Shown: positions 1 to 11,615, numbered from the stretch's first letter. The stretch: DNA of 64,000 nt from Branchipolynoe longqiensis (GCA_030323885.1 CM059186.1:151130407-151194406); one strand, 5' to 3'. Notes: generated by a model not told the origin, from the letters alone. Program-made: numbers and translations.

Positions 1-1139
1 ATCCTAGCACAGGCTAAGGCCAATGTACGTGACCCGAATGGCGGAGCTATGTCAATATAAATATTATTGTCTAGCATTATGCCTAACAGAGGAGTAGAGA
101 GCGGACACACCCTTAACTGGCGATACGCACGTGCAAGATCCGCTGCCCAAAGAAAAGATGACTTGCCCGTAACAATAAGCCTATCAGATAACGTGGTTAC
201 TGAGGGGAGCGAAAAAGAAAACGGCCTCCCTTGGTAAAAGCCCCTCTTGATTCCTGAATTAACACTATCTCCTAACGGAAAACTCAAGTCAATAATAACT
301 CTTCTTTCTTGCGAATCTTTCTTCGGCCTTGTCATTACGGGGCTTATCTGAACCCAGGGGACGAACGGGGGAGCCCGAAACGGTCCCAGCATTGCAGCAA
401 AGCCGCGCTCCTTCTTAATTAAAGCCGCTACGTGTGTGACCAACTCGTGACGCGGCGCATGATTCTTTAACGTTGCTGTCGGGGGAAAACTAACCGAGTA
501 GTCTAGAGGCCACCCAAATTCCAAATGATCAATTAATGAAATATCTGGATAATCCGCTAACATAGCTCGCCAATTACTTATCGCCAAGCCCGACGGGACC
601 GGCACTCTAGCTTCTAAGTAGTTAGAAAGCCCGGTAACTCTTACAGCCGAGAAAATCTTAAGATAGGTCTGACAGTCTGACCAATAAGGAATGTCTGCGA
701 CCGGCCAAAATGACAACAATGTTGGCCTATACTCAAGCGGGGAAGGCGGTGCATATGCTTCTAGCGCCGAGCCCGGCTGCGGGTTATCAACAAACAAGAA
801 ACCTGGATCAAAACAATCAAACATCACATCAATAGGCACATCGCGATCATTAGTATCAAGATACATGTTATCTTCATTCAATGCAACAAGAGGACAAGAG
901 TCATCTGCCACTATAAGTGACGACATGTGGCTTACCGGTAGAGATATCTCCGCACCGTTACTGTTACTACGACTTGTGCTAACACACGCGCCCACATAGT
1001 CACATGGTACGGTCTGACCTAATAGAGAACCGGCAGTCAGCTGTGCGCACCGACCTCGTGACCCACTTGACTCACTAGCAGCGAAAGCACCGCCAGCACC
1101 CTTCACTGGTGAGAGCCCCGCGGGCACCACTTCACACAT
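1..1139 (-). CDS. DIRS-like Pol, reverse transcriptase N-terminal part (partial)
   Basis: A single frame stays open for about 379 codons from an ATG at 1139 to the left window edge. The first 170 residues are an acidic linker without a recognised domain. The RT begins near residue 200; around residues 260-290 are SPVMTRPKKD and RVIIDLSFPLGDSVNSGI, matching RT motifs 1-2 of DIRS elements. WAADLARAYRQL (motif A, with the first catalytic Asp) and IDIAPPFGSRTLALA (motif B region) follow. The YADD-type motif lies beyond the window. The absence of stops over 1.1 kb suggests a fairly young copy. The true start is uncertain because a 16-base homopolymer lies just upstream. Confidence 0.72.
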   Translation of the reverse strand, partial: MCEVVPAGLSPVKGAGGAFAASESSGSRGRCAQLTAGSLLGQTVPCDYVGACVSTSRSNSNGAEISLPVSHMSSLIVADDSCPLVALNEDNMYLDTNDRDVPIDVMFDCFDPGFLFVDNPQPGSALEAYAPPSPLEYRPTLLSFWPVADIPYWSDCQTYLKIFSAVRVTGLSNYLEARVPVPSGLAISNWRAMLADYPDISLIDHLEFGWPLDYSVSFPPTATLKNHAPRHELVTHVAALIKKERGFAAMLGPFRAPPFVPWVQISPVMTRPKKDSQERRVIIDLSFPLGDSVNSGIKRGFYQGRPFSFSLPSVTTLSDRLIVTGKSSFLWAADLARAYRQLRVCPLSTPLLGIMLDNNIYIDIAPPFGSRTLALACAR

Positions 1140-1176
1140 TGTTTGCACACAGGACTCACGCGAGCGGGACGGACCC

Positions 1177-1192
1177 CCCCCCCCCCCCCCCC
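1177..1192. repeat. poly(C) run of about 16 bases
   Basis: An uninterrupted C run separates the Gag and Pol frames of the DIRS-like element. As G on the coding strand it could cause slippage or be a sequencing-length artefact, so the Gag-Pol frame relation here is unreliable. Confidence 0.9.
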
Positions 1193-2578
1193 GTGACGAC
1201 AAGTTAGTAATAACAACAAGACTCACATCTCCGACTGGTGTAGCCGCCGGCTGGGCCGCTTTCTTATCAAGGAAGCGTCGCTTTTTCAAACAATCCTGCT
1301 CCCGATGTGACAAGATCCTCTTATACCTGAGAGCGCACCAGGCACAATTATGGATAAAGCGGCCCGGAAGGACACCGTGCGACTCCGTAAAGCCACACTC
1401 GTCCCCCCAATTCCACTTATGGCACGGGACTCCATTGACTTCCTTCACATAGTCATCACGCGGGTTGATCGGCTGGGACGACTGTTGTTGCTGCACTGGT
1501 GCCACCGCCGCCTTCTGTGGAGCCGCGCCTACCACTGCTACTTGTCGCGCGACACCCGACTGGTAGGCATACTGCTGGTACGACGCCTGCGTATACTTCA
1601 TAGCCGCAGAGCACACATCTCGCTGAAGATCTTTGATGGCGGCCTCGTTATCCCAACCATTCTTGATCCTGCCTGCTGCTAACCTGTTAAATACTTTCTC
1701 CGACCACCGTCGGCACGTCGGCCAGTCCCAGGTTTCCGCCATTTCCGCCAGCTCTTCCTCATGTTGAGCGAGCGCAGGCAGCCAAGCAGGAGGAAGAGAC
1801 GGCTCCGCTGCCAACCTCTTGAGCGCACCGAAATACTCCGGCCAGGAAGCCTCCCCCATCTGAATGGACCTACACGCATCCCCCCTTGTAACGAAGGAAT
1901 GTGGTTGAAACACTATACCTTTCGGTTTCTTGAACGAAGTCGAGCCGTCGAGCAACAACTCCGCCAGCGCAGCTGCCGACTGGTGCGCCTGTCGGCAGCT
2001 GTGCTGCCGACAGGCGTCGCCGTAGGCGTCGCCGTAGGCTCAGCCACTACTGACACTGGTACCGACACTTGACTGACCGCCGGCTGGCCCGCCAGTACCA
2101 CTGGCAACCCCGAACCCGCTCCGACGACGGGCACTGTCACAGGTTGAGGTACCTGCGGGGGCGCTTGAACTTGAACCGCCATTGCCGCCGGCTGAGAGGC
2201 CACCGGCGGGGGCAGCACTACTGGGGACGGCGGCGGCGAAACTTCCACGCCTGTCGGAAACCTGAACGCAGGTCGCACCTCCCTGGCTGCTTCCAAATCC
2301 GCAACCCTCATTGCCAACTGCCAATTCGTCAAAAGCACCTCTTTTTGCATTTCGAACACTGTCATTCCGTCCGGGTCAGGAAAATCCGGAACCGCCGACG
2401 TTGACGCCACCGGCTCCCGACGCCTTCTTGCCGCCACGCCCCCCGTCACCACCGTAGCTTCCCGCCGGACTACCAGCTTCACATGTCTCCCACTTTTCCT
2501 CGTCACTTTCTTGACCACACCAGAAGAAACCTTCTTGCGAGCCGGCTTAGAGCCTTTCTTCACTTCCTTCGGCGGCAT
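1193..2578 (-). pseudogene. DIRS-like Gag with zinc-knuckle region, one frameshift
   Basis: The likely start is the ATG at 2578 (MPPKEVKKGSKPARKKV), which opens a very basic N-terminus. The in-frame extension up to 2776 is hydrophobic and probably not translated. A short coiled-coil-like stretch (MTVFEMQKEVLLTNWQLAMR) follows, then a Pro/Val-rich linker. Near 1980 the frame must shift to keep the continuing sequence ELLLDGSTSFKKPKG and the conserved-looking SWPEYFGALKRLA region. The C-terminal third has a Cys/His array C-x8-C-x14-H-x-C-x2-C-x9-H-x4-C (about 1276-1425), as in DIRS Gag zinc fingers, and then a basic KKRRFLDKK. The frameshift may be decay or a sequencing error. Confidence 0.6.
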
Positions 2579-2776
2579 AGCGACCACCGGTAACACTATC
2601 AACCAACGGAGCACAGCTGAAGCGACTAGCAGGAACGGGATCACACGGAAGAGTGAAGTAAAACTGAGTGTCAGGTAAGAAAGCAGTGCAGTCGAGAAAA
2701 TAGTGCGTGAAAGTAGTGCCAGTGTTCCCGCGTCCAAATTATCCATGTTGACTCGCCAACATGCGTAATTACTCAT

Positions 2777-3060
2777 ATGGTCCTTATAGCCGAGGGTAAG
2801 AATCGTGATCCAATATGTTATTACAGTTCACTCTATCTGCATAGCCACTTAATAGGAGATATTTTATTCAGTGTTTCAGACGTGATTATGTGTTTAAAAC
2901 ATAATTCTGTGTTTAAAACATGATTCTGTGTTTAAATCCTGAGGACTCACTGAACTCGACCCGGCAATACCGGTCCAATGGTAATAATATTAGCATAATA
3001 ACATACACAACATAAACCTCGATAGTATTTTCTGAAAGTGACCAATAAAGACTTCCATAT
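2777..3060. other. no gene seen; AT-rich sequence with short repeats
   Basis: Contains three TGTGTTTAAAACAT-like repeats (2890-2940). A stretch with AATAATATTAGCATAAT (2980-3010) recurs at 35131-35169 and, more weakly, at 36052-36100, so it is part of a dispersed repeat. No coding signal. Confidence 0.5.
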
Positions 3061-3225
3061 TTCCATTTTAACGATTTAACCATTTTAGCTTGTATACCTT
3101 ACTCTCTATAAAATTTTCGTGTAAATAATCTGGAATTGAAAAATGTCTGGAAGACCAGTGCTTCGGCACTGACAAAAGACTTATTCAGCAGAATAAACAT
3201 ATTTACCAAAACGACAACAAAAAAA
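3060..3225 (+). mobile_element. retroposon 3' tail with UUCG-loop hairpin
   Basis: This 150-bp sequence is homologous to the reverse complement of 40920-41050 and, in its last part, of 47380-47440. It contains a perfect 6-bp stem CAGTGC-TTCG-GCACTG (3156-3171), then GACAAAA, an AATAAA about 28 bases on, and an A-rich end. This is the structure of a conserved SINE or LINE 3' end. The body of the element is not visible, so its clade is unknown. Confidence 0.6.
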
Positions 3226-3759
3226 CACCCAAAACGGGAACATTATGACCTATTTCATTTTGCTTACAGTTAGCTATGTATGTTTCCAGCAACCTACCGT
3301 CGCATATTTGTAATTTGTTATGCTCAGGATGTGCAGTTTTAGGTAATGGTGTAGTGTGCGGAGCGGCGATGCCCACGGGTACACACCCTCTGGTCTCCTA
3401 CCGGAAGTTACGTCAGGCGTGACGTAGACACCCATCGTTTGGAGTTCTGGGAATGTGTTGTTTTGGAGCAGTTCCACCCGCAGCTATGTAAATGTGAGGT
3501 AAGTGGAACGAACCCGAGACTCTCTAACACCGTCAATACGGATTCAGGAGCGCGACTTAGGCGACTTTGAAACTTCTCTCACAATATAGGTTTTTAATTG
3601 TGTGCCAACATAAGGTACCCCTGCAGAGCTTGCAATGAAAAGAATACACACGAATTCACATTCCATTTAATATTCAGAGTCACATTCAATGTGGCACAAG
3701 AGAGAATGTACAATTCACACGCTCACACTCGAAGTGTTATTGATGGATACATATATGCT

Positions 3760-4335
3760 ATGTACCACTCACACACTCACACCCTGTGTATGACTCACAC
3801 ACTCACACCCTGTGCATGACTCACACACTTACATCCTGTGTATGACTCACACACTCACATCCTTTGTATGACTCACACATTCACATCCCATGTATCACTC
3901 ACACTCACATCCTGTGCATGACTCACACACTCACATCATGTGCATGACTCACACACTCACATCCAGTGCATGACTCACACTCATATCCCGAGTATGACTC
4001 ACACTCATATCCCGAGTATGACTCACACACTCACATCCTGTGTATGACTCATACATTCACATCATGTGTATGACTCACATCCTGTGCATGAGTCACACAC
4101 TCACATCCTGTGCATGACTCACACACTCACATCCCATGTATGACTCACACACTTTCATCATATGTATGACACAGAGTCACATCCTGTGCATGACTCACAC
4201 ACTCGCATCCCATGTGTGACTCACGCAGTGACATCCCATGTATGACTCACACATCTACATCACATGTATGACTCTCCCACTAACACCGCATGTACTACTC
4301 ACACACTCACATCCTGTGTCCTACTCACACACTGT
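3760..4335. repeat. 26-bp minisatellite (TGACTCACACACTCACATCC type)
   Basis: About 20 degenerate copies of a 26-bp unit containing ATGACTCACACACTCACATC, with variable CCTGTG/CCCATG spacers. Open frames across it are repeat artefacts. Confidence 0.9.
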
Positions 4336-5620
4336 GAAACCCCATGGCACACAAAGGCAGTCCGGCTATGTAGGTACGTAAAGGTCATGTGACTAGTGAC
4401 GTGTGGAGTCCGGGCAGCCCAAATTCCTACTACACATGCAGCCCATAAACCCCTCATCGCAGATTCTGAAACACGGATGCCCACATTTATGCTAATTCTA
4501 TTCATTGCATTGCATTGAACTTAGTTAACTGTCAATCTCTTGTCTCTTGTGGATTCATATCTTTTGGTGGTGGGGTGGGGGTGGGTGGGGTGGATAAGAT
4601 ATTATTTGATGTACTCGGCTCGGGAAAATCTAAATATCAAGCAATTGATCTTTTCTGTTTCTGCATGTAACATATTCAAATATTGGGATATTGACGAATA
4701 TTAAGGAATATATGTGAAAAGCAGGGAATACAGTAAATTCAAGCATGACAGCCACATGGATTTAGTAGGCTTGCAGGCTGGTAGCGCTGATGGCGCCCCT
4801 GACGCAGGGAGCAATTGTATGTGTCCGGTGGGAGTGTATGAGGAAGGGATCAGGCACCAACCACAAATGCGCCACTACTGAAGCAGACCAGAAGCCAAAT
4901 AAAAGCTCATGAGAGAAGCACGCTGGAAATGGCTGCAAGGTGTGGAATGCCCAATCGGTAAAGGAACGACAAATTCCTGGCCTAAAGACATACAAAAAAT
5001 ATCTGTGCAAACTAGGCTAGGAAACCCCCACTAAGCAGCACTGCAAAGGGGATGTGATATGTCACGGCCCACCAGCGGGACACCGAATGGAAGGTAACCA
5101 TGCCAAGAGTAGCCAGATAACACACCACACAGCTATGTACAAGCCTATGATATGTAAATAGGAGTAGGCTAGTCTAGTAATAAGAGTAGAACAAAATAAA
5201 ATACATATATGCCAAGAAAATCCAAAAAAACTAACATAGGCTACTAACCATACCAACCAATTATCTATCTGATACTGAAATGCAGGCAATCAAATAACTT
5301 ATCAGCAGCTACTGTGTGGTAAGATAACACCAACACTACAACTGGCCAGCATTGAAAACAAGCCTGGGTACCTGGGCTTATATGCTATGGACAGTATAAA
5401 TGCAGCCTCAAAAAACAAAACAAAAAAAGCCCTGCCTATCAGTGAAGAGTTAGGGGCCCAGGCAGGTTCGAGGAAGCACTAATACAACAGCGATAGGGAG
5501 AGGGTATCCTTCTGCAGCCTTCTTAATAACGACTTGCCACAAAGTCATTCAAGAACTACACCTGTTCCCCATCCTCTCCACTACCGTGCGCATTAACATG
5601 CACATCTATGTGCAGCGACA
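4336..5620. other. no gene seen
   Basis: Apparently unique AT-rich sequence with a GGTGGGG-rich patch at 4565-4595. Short open frames show no domain and no splice context that I can support. Confidence 0.4.
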
Positions 5621-5626
5621 CTGATT

Positions 5627-5950
5627 TAACCCAGTGGCCGAATCAGTAGAGTGCAGGCCTCCCATGCGGGAAATCTGTAGTTCGATTCCCGGTCGACTCA
5701 AATTAATGACTTACAAATTTGATAATTGTCGCTTCCTAGCCTGGTGCTCAGCATTAATAGGATAGGACAAGGACTGATTAGTGTTAGGGTAATGTGACTG
5801 AGTGGGATATCGGGTCATGGTGCTGGCAGCCTGATTTCCCAGTGGGGCAGCACTATAAAGTCACACTGTGAGTGCACACTGTCACAAGTCGGTACCCGTC
5901 CTGATATGACCATAAATGTTGCCAGGACGTAAAATTCCAACAACCAAAAA
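5627..5950 (+). mobile_element. tRNA-headed SINE (family 1)
   Basis: The 5' head has an A-box-like TGGCCGAATCAGTAGAG and a B-box-like GTTCGATTCCC, so it derives from a tRNA and carries an internal pol III promoter. The body contains the family-conserved GACTGAGTGGGATATC and GGTGCTGGCAGCCTGATTTC, and the copy ends in GCCAGGACGTAAAATTCC and an A/C-rich tail. Other copies are at 7934, 10045, 28386/30344, 37197, 48005/48873 and 63503. Confidence 0.85.
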
Positions 5951-6297
5951 ACCTGATTTAAATGCAAGTTAAGTGGAATAGCTTCAGGGGATAAGGGGCC
6001 ATTCAAATATTACGTAATGCTTAGGGGTTTGGGTTTGGGGTGTAGGTCAAAGCTTTATGTGGCATACATGGCATAGAGGTATTGAGTGTTACAAGGAAGT
6101 GGGTGTCTAATTTTGATGAAAATAGCGGTACATAATATTTGAATGCCCCTAGGTGGGCATAAGCTCACAATGGTTGATAAGTTAAGAAGCTATGCCTAGT
6201 TGACCGGTGTATAAAGAGCTATGTATTTGAATACTATCTCAGTGTTTGAATTTTCTGTCGAGTATTATCGGTTAATGGGGCATTCCTATGGTAAGAC
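5951..6297. other. no gene seen
   Basis: AT-rich sequence between a SINE and a tandem duplication; no coding or repeat signal recognised. Confidence 0.4.
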
Positions 6298-6670
6298 ACA
6301 GACTGAATATGGACATAAATGTCCACTTCTTTGCTTTGACAAACACTCTCCAGCTGATCCTTGCATAACTTCACCATTTCTTACTTAACAAACCCTCTCC
6401 AGCAGATTGTTGCATAACCTCACTATTTACTATGATAGAGTAGCCACCAAAGTATAACTATTCAATTTAAGCAGGGTTTTGTATGCTTATAATGTCTTCT
6501 GAATATGGACTTAAGTATCCACTTCTTTTCTTTGACAAACACTCTCCAGCAGATCCTTGCATACGTTCATTATTTATTACTTTGACAAACACTATCCAGT
6601 ATATCCTTGCATAATCTCACTATTTACTGTGATAGAGTATCCCCAAATTTATAACCATTCAATTTGCTTT
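6298..6670. repeat. two tandem copies of about 200 bp with internal subrepeats
   Basis: The phrases TGACAAACACTCTCCAG and CACTATTTACT with GATAGAGTA recur at about 200-bp spacing. Each copy contains two shorter copies of the TTTGACAAACACTCTCCAG segment. Confidence 0.75.
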
Positions 6671-7144
6671 GGAATTTGAAGTTACTTGTAATGTCTTCGT
6701 CAACTTGTATTTAGATGGATGCCTATCTCACCGTCAGTTAGGTATTAAATAAGAGTCTATCTTTCAGAAATACGGATGTTCCAAAGAGATTTTCAACGCA
6801 GAACTAAACATAGTTTATTTAATAGCATTTGCGCTGTGCTACCTAAAATTTACCGGCTATGCAGATAATGCTAGAGAGTGTCTCTTGTGGAACACCTTAG
6901 TTCATATCAACTGCCTTTTAACCAAATGCACAAGTTTCAGTAAGCGAGTCCTAACAAGTAGTGCGTTGTACATAATTTAGCTAGTATAGGTTGACTTTGC
7001 TTTAGTCGATCGATAATTGATTTAGCTTAGTTTAATTTAGATATTGCACCCCGGGCAGTCAGTCCTAATGCCTTTTCAATAATTAATTGTGTTTAGGTTA
7101 TTTTACAGGTGATGGATGGAGGTGTGTGATGGAATGGGCTGTAT
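6671..7144. other. no gene seen
   Basis: Unique-looking AT-rich sequence; no coding, RNA or repeat signal recognised. Confidence 0.4.
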
Positions 7145-7295
7145 ACATAGTTTCAACATAGTCATTTAATAAGCAATAACATTTCATCATTTCCACATAG
7201 TTATTTAAGAAATACCATTTCCTCCTTTCCACCTAGTCATTTAAGTAATAACATTTCCTATTTTCCACATAGTCATTTAAACAAAATTTCCTCCT
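7145..7295. repeat. about 38-bp tandem repeat, four copies
   Basis: Unit contains TTTCCACATAGTCATTTAA and ATTTCCTCC; four degenerate copies in a row. Confidence 0.75.
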
Positions 7296-7714
7296 CATAA
7301 CAACAAAAACTGTTTTCTTTTTACGTCAGACACATAATAACAAACACATTTAGCACGACAATAACGGCGGACATTAAGCACATGCATGCGCATGCGCAAG
7401 GCCTGGCACAACGTAAGTGTACCTAGCAACCCACTCGCTACCCCTCTAAATATGCCTGTAGGCACAATAAAACATTCATGTGCAGGGTTGGAAAATATAT
7501 GAGCTACACTTGGTACTTGACATGCCATGTTTGCCTTGGTGGACACAACTAAGTCTTAAAGGTACACTAACGGGACGTAGACTACGTCACACATTGACAA
7601 ACTGTTCACACTTGGCAGACGTCCGCCGATCACAAGGGTCGCTATGGACAGGTGTTACTGTATAATTGAGATTCATTGAATATAATTTTTTTAAATTATT
7701 TAGCTGGATAATCC

Positions 7715-8420
7715 AATCGAAGGTTCGCATATTTCGTGAAACCAATGCTCTTATCTAGATTTCATCCGACTTAGATACTGGTGAATTCATTAAGCATGTG
7801 TTGCTGCGTAGAAGTGAATTTAATAGAACCTGTCACTGCTGAAGCCTGTAATGTCCAAGATTTTGATTGGCATGCCAGAATTAATTTGGTGTGTTTTCAA
7901 TTAAAATGTCTCCCAAAGTTAACCATTTAAAATCAGACGGGGTGGCCGAATGAGTTGAGTGTCCGTTCCCTGTTTTGGGAGATCAGGGGATCCGAACCCA
8001 TGAGATTGTGGGTTTGAATCCTGGTTGAGTCAAACCAATGACTTAAGAATTGATACTTGTCGCATCCTAGCCTGGCACTCGGCATTACTAGGATAGGGCA
8101 AGGACTCGTTTGCTCAGTGTCAGGATAATGTGACTGAGTGGGATATCAGGTCATGGTGCTGGTGGCCTGATTTCCCAGTGGGGCAGCATTATAAAGTCGC
8201 CATGAATGTGCACTGTCACAAGTCGGTACCCGTCCTGATATGACCTTAGATGTTGCTAGGACGTAAAACAACAACTAACAAACAAACAAATAATCATTTA
8301 AAATGAAAGTTACTTCAAACTAAAAAGGAAAGTAGATCAATAATGGTCAAATTAATATATTTTTCTAAAATTATGGCGGAAACTCAAAACTTTACTTACA
8401 AGCACAACTTTGCTTATTCA
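7715..8420 (+). mobile_element. 350-bp MITE (family R1), interrupted by a SINE
   Basis: Homologous to 8909-9258, 24614-24955, 32706-33068 and 50284-50640. The family consensus ends in inverted TTAAAGTTGCATAGTC and GACTATGCAACTTTAA. In this copy the MITE is split by a SINE at 7934-8294, and the two halves meet at a duplicated CATTTAAAAT. No coding capacity. Confidence 0.65.
7934..8294 (+). mobile_element. tRNA-headed SINE (family 1), full copy with 10-bp target duplication
   Basis: A box TGGCCGAATGAG (7943-7954) and B box GGTTTGAATCC (8011-8021) define the tRNA-like head. The conserved body and a GCTAGGACGTAAAACAAC tail follow. Perfect CATTTAAAAT duplications flank it (7924-7933 and 8295-8304), showing LINE-type target-primed insertion into an R1 MITE. 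This is the best copy for defining the family ends. Confidence 0.9.
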
Positions 8421-8908
8421 CAATTAGCATGATCGAATATGATTACTCATAGTTTGCATGCATTTAAACAATGTAATCTTTTAAACCTATTTAAGGGCTA
8501 CTTAAGGATACATGTCTTTGTGACTATATACGTATGCTCATTCATTTAGTCCAAATAACCCTTCTCAGTTGTTATGGTGACATAGGTAAGCGAGTAGCTG
8601 TGCAGTTAAATAATCTTTCTCTATGGAATAGAACAAAACATGCGTTTTGAAACTTTATGATAATGCCATATAGCCTTTCTAATTTCAGATATCCATTCCC
8701 TACATGACGTCACTACATAGGGTATTTGAGTTCCAACACAGTAGGTGGGGACTGTTTGTTTTCAGGACCATTTAGCCAGATACCCCATGACTATATTTTT
8801 AATAGTTTCAAATGTATAACTGTTGATATTTCTCAAATAGAAATACTTTACAGCGCGTAACAGATATTCACGTAACAATAATATGTTAAAAGGGTGTAAC
8901 CAGACCTT
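8421..8908. other. no gene seen
   Basis: Unique-looking AT-rich sequence between two R1 MITE copies; no coding or RNA signal recognised. Confidence 0.4.
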
Positions 8909-9258
8909 TAAAGCTGTATAGCCTGATGAAGCATCACATTTTCAAAACAAAATACTCACTTAGAATTGATTCTGCATATCTATTTTCGATGCAGGTGAAC
9001 TTATTAAGCATTTGTTGCTGCATAGAAGGCAATACTGAGTCAATTTCATAGAACATGTTAGTGCATAAGTTTTGGCATGCTTGCCACAATTAATTTGGCA
9101 TATTTGCACTTCAAAATATCTCAAAGGTGTGCCGTTTAAAATAAAACTTACTTCAAACTAAGGTAATGTAGACAGTTAATATAGTTAATATAGTTAATAT
9201 AATATATTTATCTCAGAAAATGACAAAATCTCAAAAACATCGGACTATGCAACGTTAA
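8909..9258 (+). mobile_element. R1 family MITE
   Basis: Starts with a diverged TTTAAAGCTGTATAGCCTGATG and ends with CATCGGACTATGCAACGTTAA, its inverted counterpart. Internal phrases TTGTTGCTGCATAGAAGG and AAACTTACTTCAAACTAA are shared with other copies. About 350 bp, non-coding. Confidence 0.7.
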
Positions 9259-10044
9259 GACAAAGGGAATATTCATGTAAAGCGTACATACATGTTAAGA
9301 CTCATGTGACCAAATCAATAAAGGAGTGTGGAACTATGTACCTTGTCTTTAAGAGCATAATTTACGAAGGCGGAGTCTTGACGTGAATAGTGGTTACATT
9401 TTTAATTCAGAAACAGGGAGGGGGTCAGTACTTGATTCTCGATGGTCAATTTCAGGTATGTTACGAGTCAATCACTATGTTCATGTCTACATGCAGTCAG
9501 GTTCAATGTTAGTGTCCATATTTACAGGTCACATGGGGGTGGGACCCGAACCCTCAACCCCACTGGTTATCCACTTCATCAGCGGTGTGGGTGGGTGGGA
9601 CGAAGTAATGTGCTTTGTTGACTGCAGCTGGGCGGGTTGTGGTTTGAAACAGGCGGGGGTTGAACACGTGACCGATTTGGCGGGAAATTCAATGTCAGTC
9701 GGGTCAGGTCAGAGGGCCCCTAAGGGCAGTTGGTGGAGTTACTCTGGCCAATCCGGTAGATGGGGTGCGCGGCAGTCGCCAGGTCATTCCGGGTTCTTAG
9801 GCTAGGGTGCACCACCTGTGTCGTGTTGGCAGGAGGGTTCTCCACCCTGTAAATTACCCACGTTATGAATAACATGCACAATTGGACAGACGATATACAC
9901 ATGCATGCATTAAACTATGCCCGGGGGCTAGATATTTGAATGGTCCGGTAGTCCTGTTGGTCAGGTCAGAAGAGTGATGGAGGACAGAGTGGAGTGGCTG
10001 GACGACTCATTGGGGTTGTTTACCCGGTGGTTTGTTATTTGAGC
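9259..10044. other. no gene recognised; GC-richer island at 9530-9830
   Basis: A 140-codon open frame (9383-9805) spans G-rich sequence but shows no domain, bias or splice context. I regard it as chance. Confidence 0.4.
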
Positions 10045-10175
10045 TCAGACGAGATAACTGCATGAGTTGAGCGCCAGCTTCACATGCGGCAGGTCGTGGG
10101 CTTCAAATCCGGCCAAGTCAACCAAATCACTTAAAAATTAATTCTTGCCACTAGCTAGTCTGGCATTCAGCATCA
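10045..10175 (+). mobile_element. SINE family 1, 3'-truncated head
   Basis: Matches the head and first body part of the family (GAGTTGAGCGCC, a diverged B box CTTCAAATCC, CAAATCACTTAAAAATTAAT). It breaks off after the GGCATTCAGCAT segment. Too short to be mobile. Confidence 0.7.
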
Positions 10176-11404
10176 GTGCCTCCAAATATATATGCCCAAA
10201 ATAATCCGGTTAAATTTAATTAAAATTATTAAAAATCCTTTCTCGTTGAAATGCATTCACAAATAAATAAGGGAGGCATTTTCTTTTATCAGCATCACAT
10301 TATTTATTGATCACATGTTAACCTCGGGTGTAGTATATATATAATATAATATGTGGGGAATGTCCAGCGCTTGGCGGGGTTCTAAACCGGCCAACACACA
10401 CAAAGTAAAACAACAACAAATACAGCAAGAAAATATCGTACATGAATTTAAGTTGCTCATAGCCACTTATTGCAATTCAAAGCCGGTCTAATTATGCAGG
10501 CGTCTCAGTTAATTAACATCGCTGGTACTGAAGAGCGTGTGTTACGTTATAAAGAAGTGACACTAGCGACCATTTGTGATCCCTTGTACTTGGCTTGATG
10601 ACGAAATGTGTGAGACATCGCGCTTTCTCTCCCAGTACTGTGGGAAACCATGACTAAGCATTAAATAGCCAAAGTTCCCAGCTAACAACGAACGTCGAAA
10701 AGACGTTGTGAAACGGAGACCTCCCCCCCCCCCCAAAAAAAAAAGAAAAAAAAGACCATCGTGTTTAAATAACTGAATAAGGCTTATGAAGAAACATTAT
10801 TCTTTTCATGTTATTAAATAAAATAGAAAATTTCCAACTAAGAATAATGTATTAAAAAGACTGGAAACATTTAATAAAATGAATTAAAAGAAACGTTTGT
10901 GTCGAAGCATCCCCCCATGTTAATAAAATGTTTTAGACATATTCAACTAACCCCTCCCCCCCCCCCCCATAACAGGTTTGAAACGGCTCATAAGAAATAG
11001 TAATGAAAACATATGCATCGAAGGTCTTTTTTCTCCATACATCAACAAAATACTTACCAATAATGATATTAAAATACGGAAGAACAAATATTAATATATT
11101 CGAAAAGAGCATTCAACACAATAGTGATTTTCGAAACATTATTATTTTATATACTAATTATTAATTTAAAATGAATATTTTTATTAAAATGTTATTTAAT
11201 TGAGACTATGCTATCAATTTATGAATGCCACAAAACAATTGTACAGCCTATAATAATGTTTTCTGGCTGCAAAATAAAGACCTCAAAGCAAAATGTTTCA
11301 ACTTGTTAGCTGGGTACTCGGTTTAAAAAAAAATAGATAAAGATGATTTGGCGTTAATACTCGCGACAACATTCACCGTGGTAGGTGAGGAAATATCTGC
11401 AGGG
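10176..11404. other. no gene seen; two poly(C) runs
   Basis: AT-rich sequence with C runs near 10721-10734 and 10955-10968, the first followed by an A run. No coding signal. Confidence 0.45.
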
Positions 11405-11615
11405 GATATATATTTTACATATATTTATATATATATCTATATCTATATATATTTATATATATTTATATATATTCATATATATATATTATATATATTTTTA
11501 TATGTTTATATATATTTTTATATGTTTATATATATTTATATATATATACATTATATATATATATTTATATATTATATTGATATATATATTAATATATATA
11601 TATATAATATTTATG
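11405..11615. repeat. (ATATAT/TTATAT) microsatellite, about 210 bp
   Basis: Imperfect TATATTTATATA repeats. Tyr/Ile-rich open frames across it are artefacts. Confidence 0.95.

Larger units (their letters stand above)
1..2776 (-). mobile_element. DIRS-like tyrosine-recombinase retrotransposon, 5' portion
   Basis: Read on the minus strand, a Gag-like reading frame is followed by a Pol frame carrying the first part of a reverse transcriptase, then the window ends. The RT is closest in style to DIRS/Ngaro elements: an IIDLS block, a VNSGI-like block, an AADLARAYRQL block and a PFGSRTLALA block. DIRS elements normally continue with RNase H, a methylase-like domain and a tyrosine recombinase, all of which would lie left of position 1. 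Upstream of the Gag start (2777-2940) are short repeats built on TGTGTTTAAAACAT, which could belong to the 5' terminal repeat. That boundary is inferred. Element clade is fairly secure, subfamily is not. Confidence 0.75.

Noticed and set aside
1350..2404. Plus-strand frames opposite the Gag region
   Set aside because: Shadows of the minus-strand DIRS-like Gag, which has a zinc-knuckle array and coherent composition.
3156..3225. Helitron 3' end (hairpin near terminus)
   Set aside because: No CTRR end after the hairpin; AATAAA and an A-rich tail point to a retroposon.
7943..8021. tRNA genes at A-box/B-box sites (also 5640, 36270, 37470)
   Set aside because: Sequences do not fold as complete cloverleaves and lie at heads of repeated SINEs.
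9383..9805. 140-codon plus-strand frame
   Set aside because: No domain, no splice signals in phase, and G-rich composition; most likely chance.
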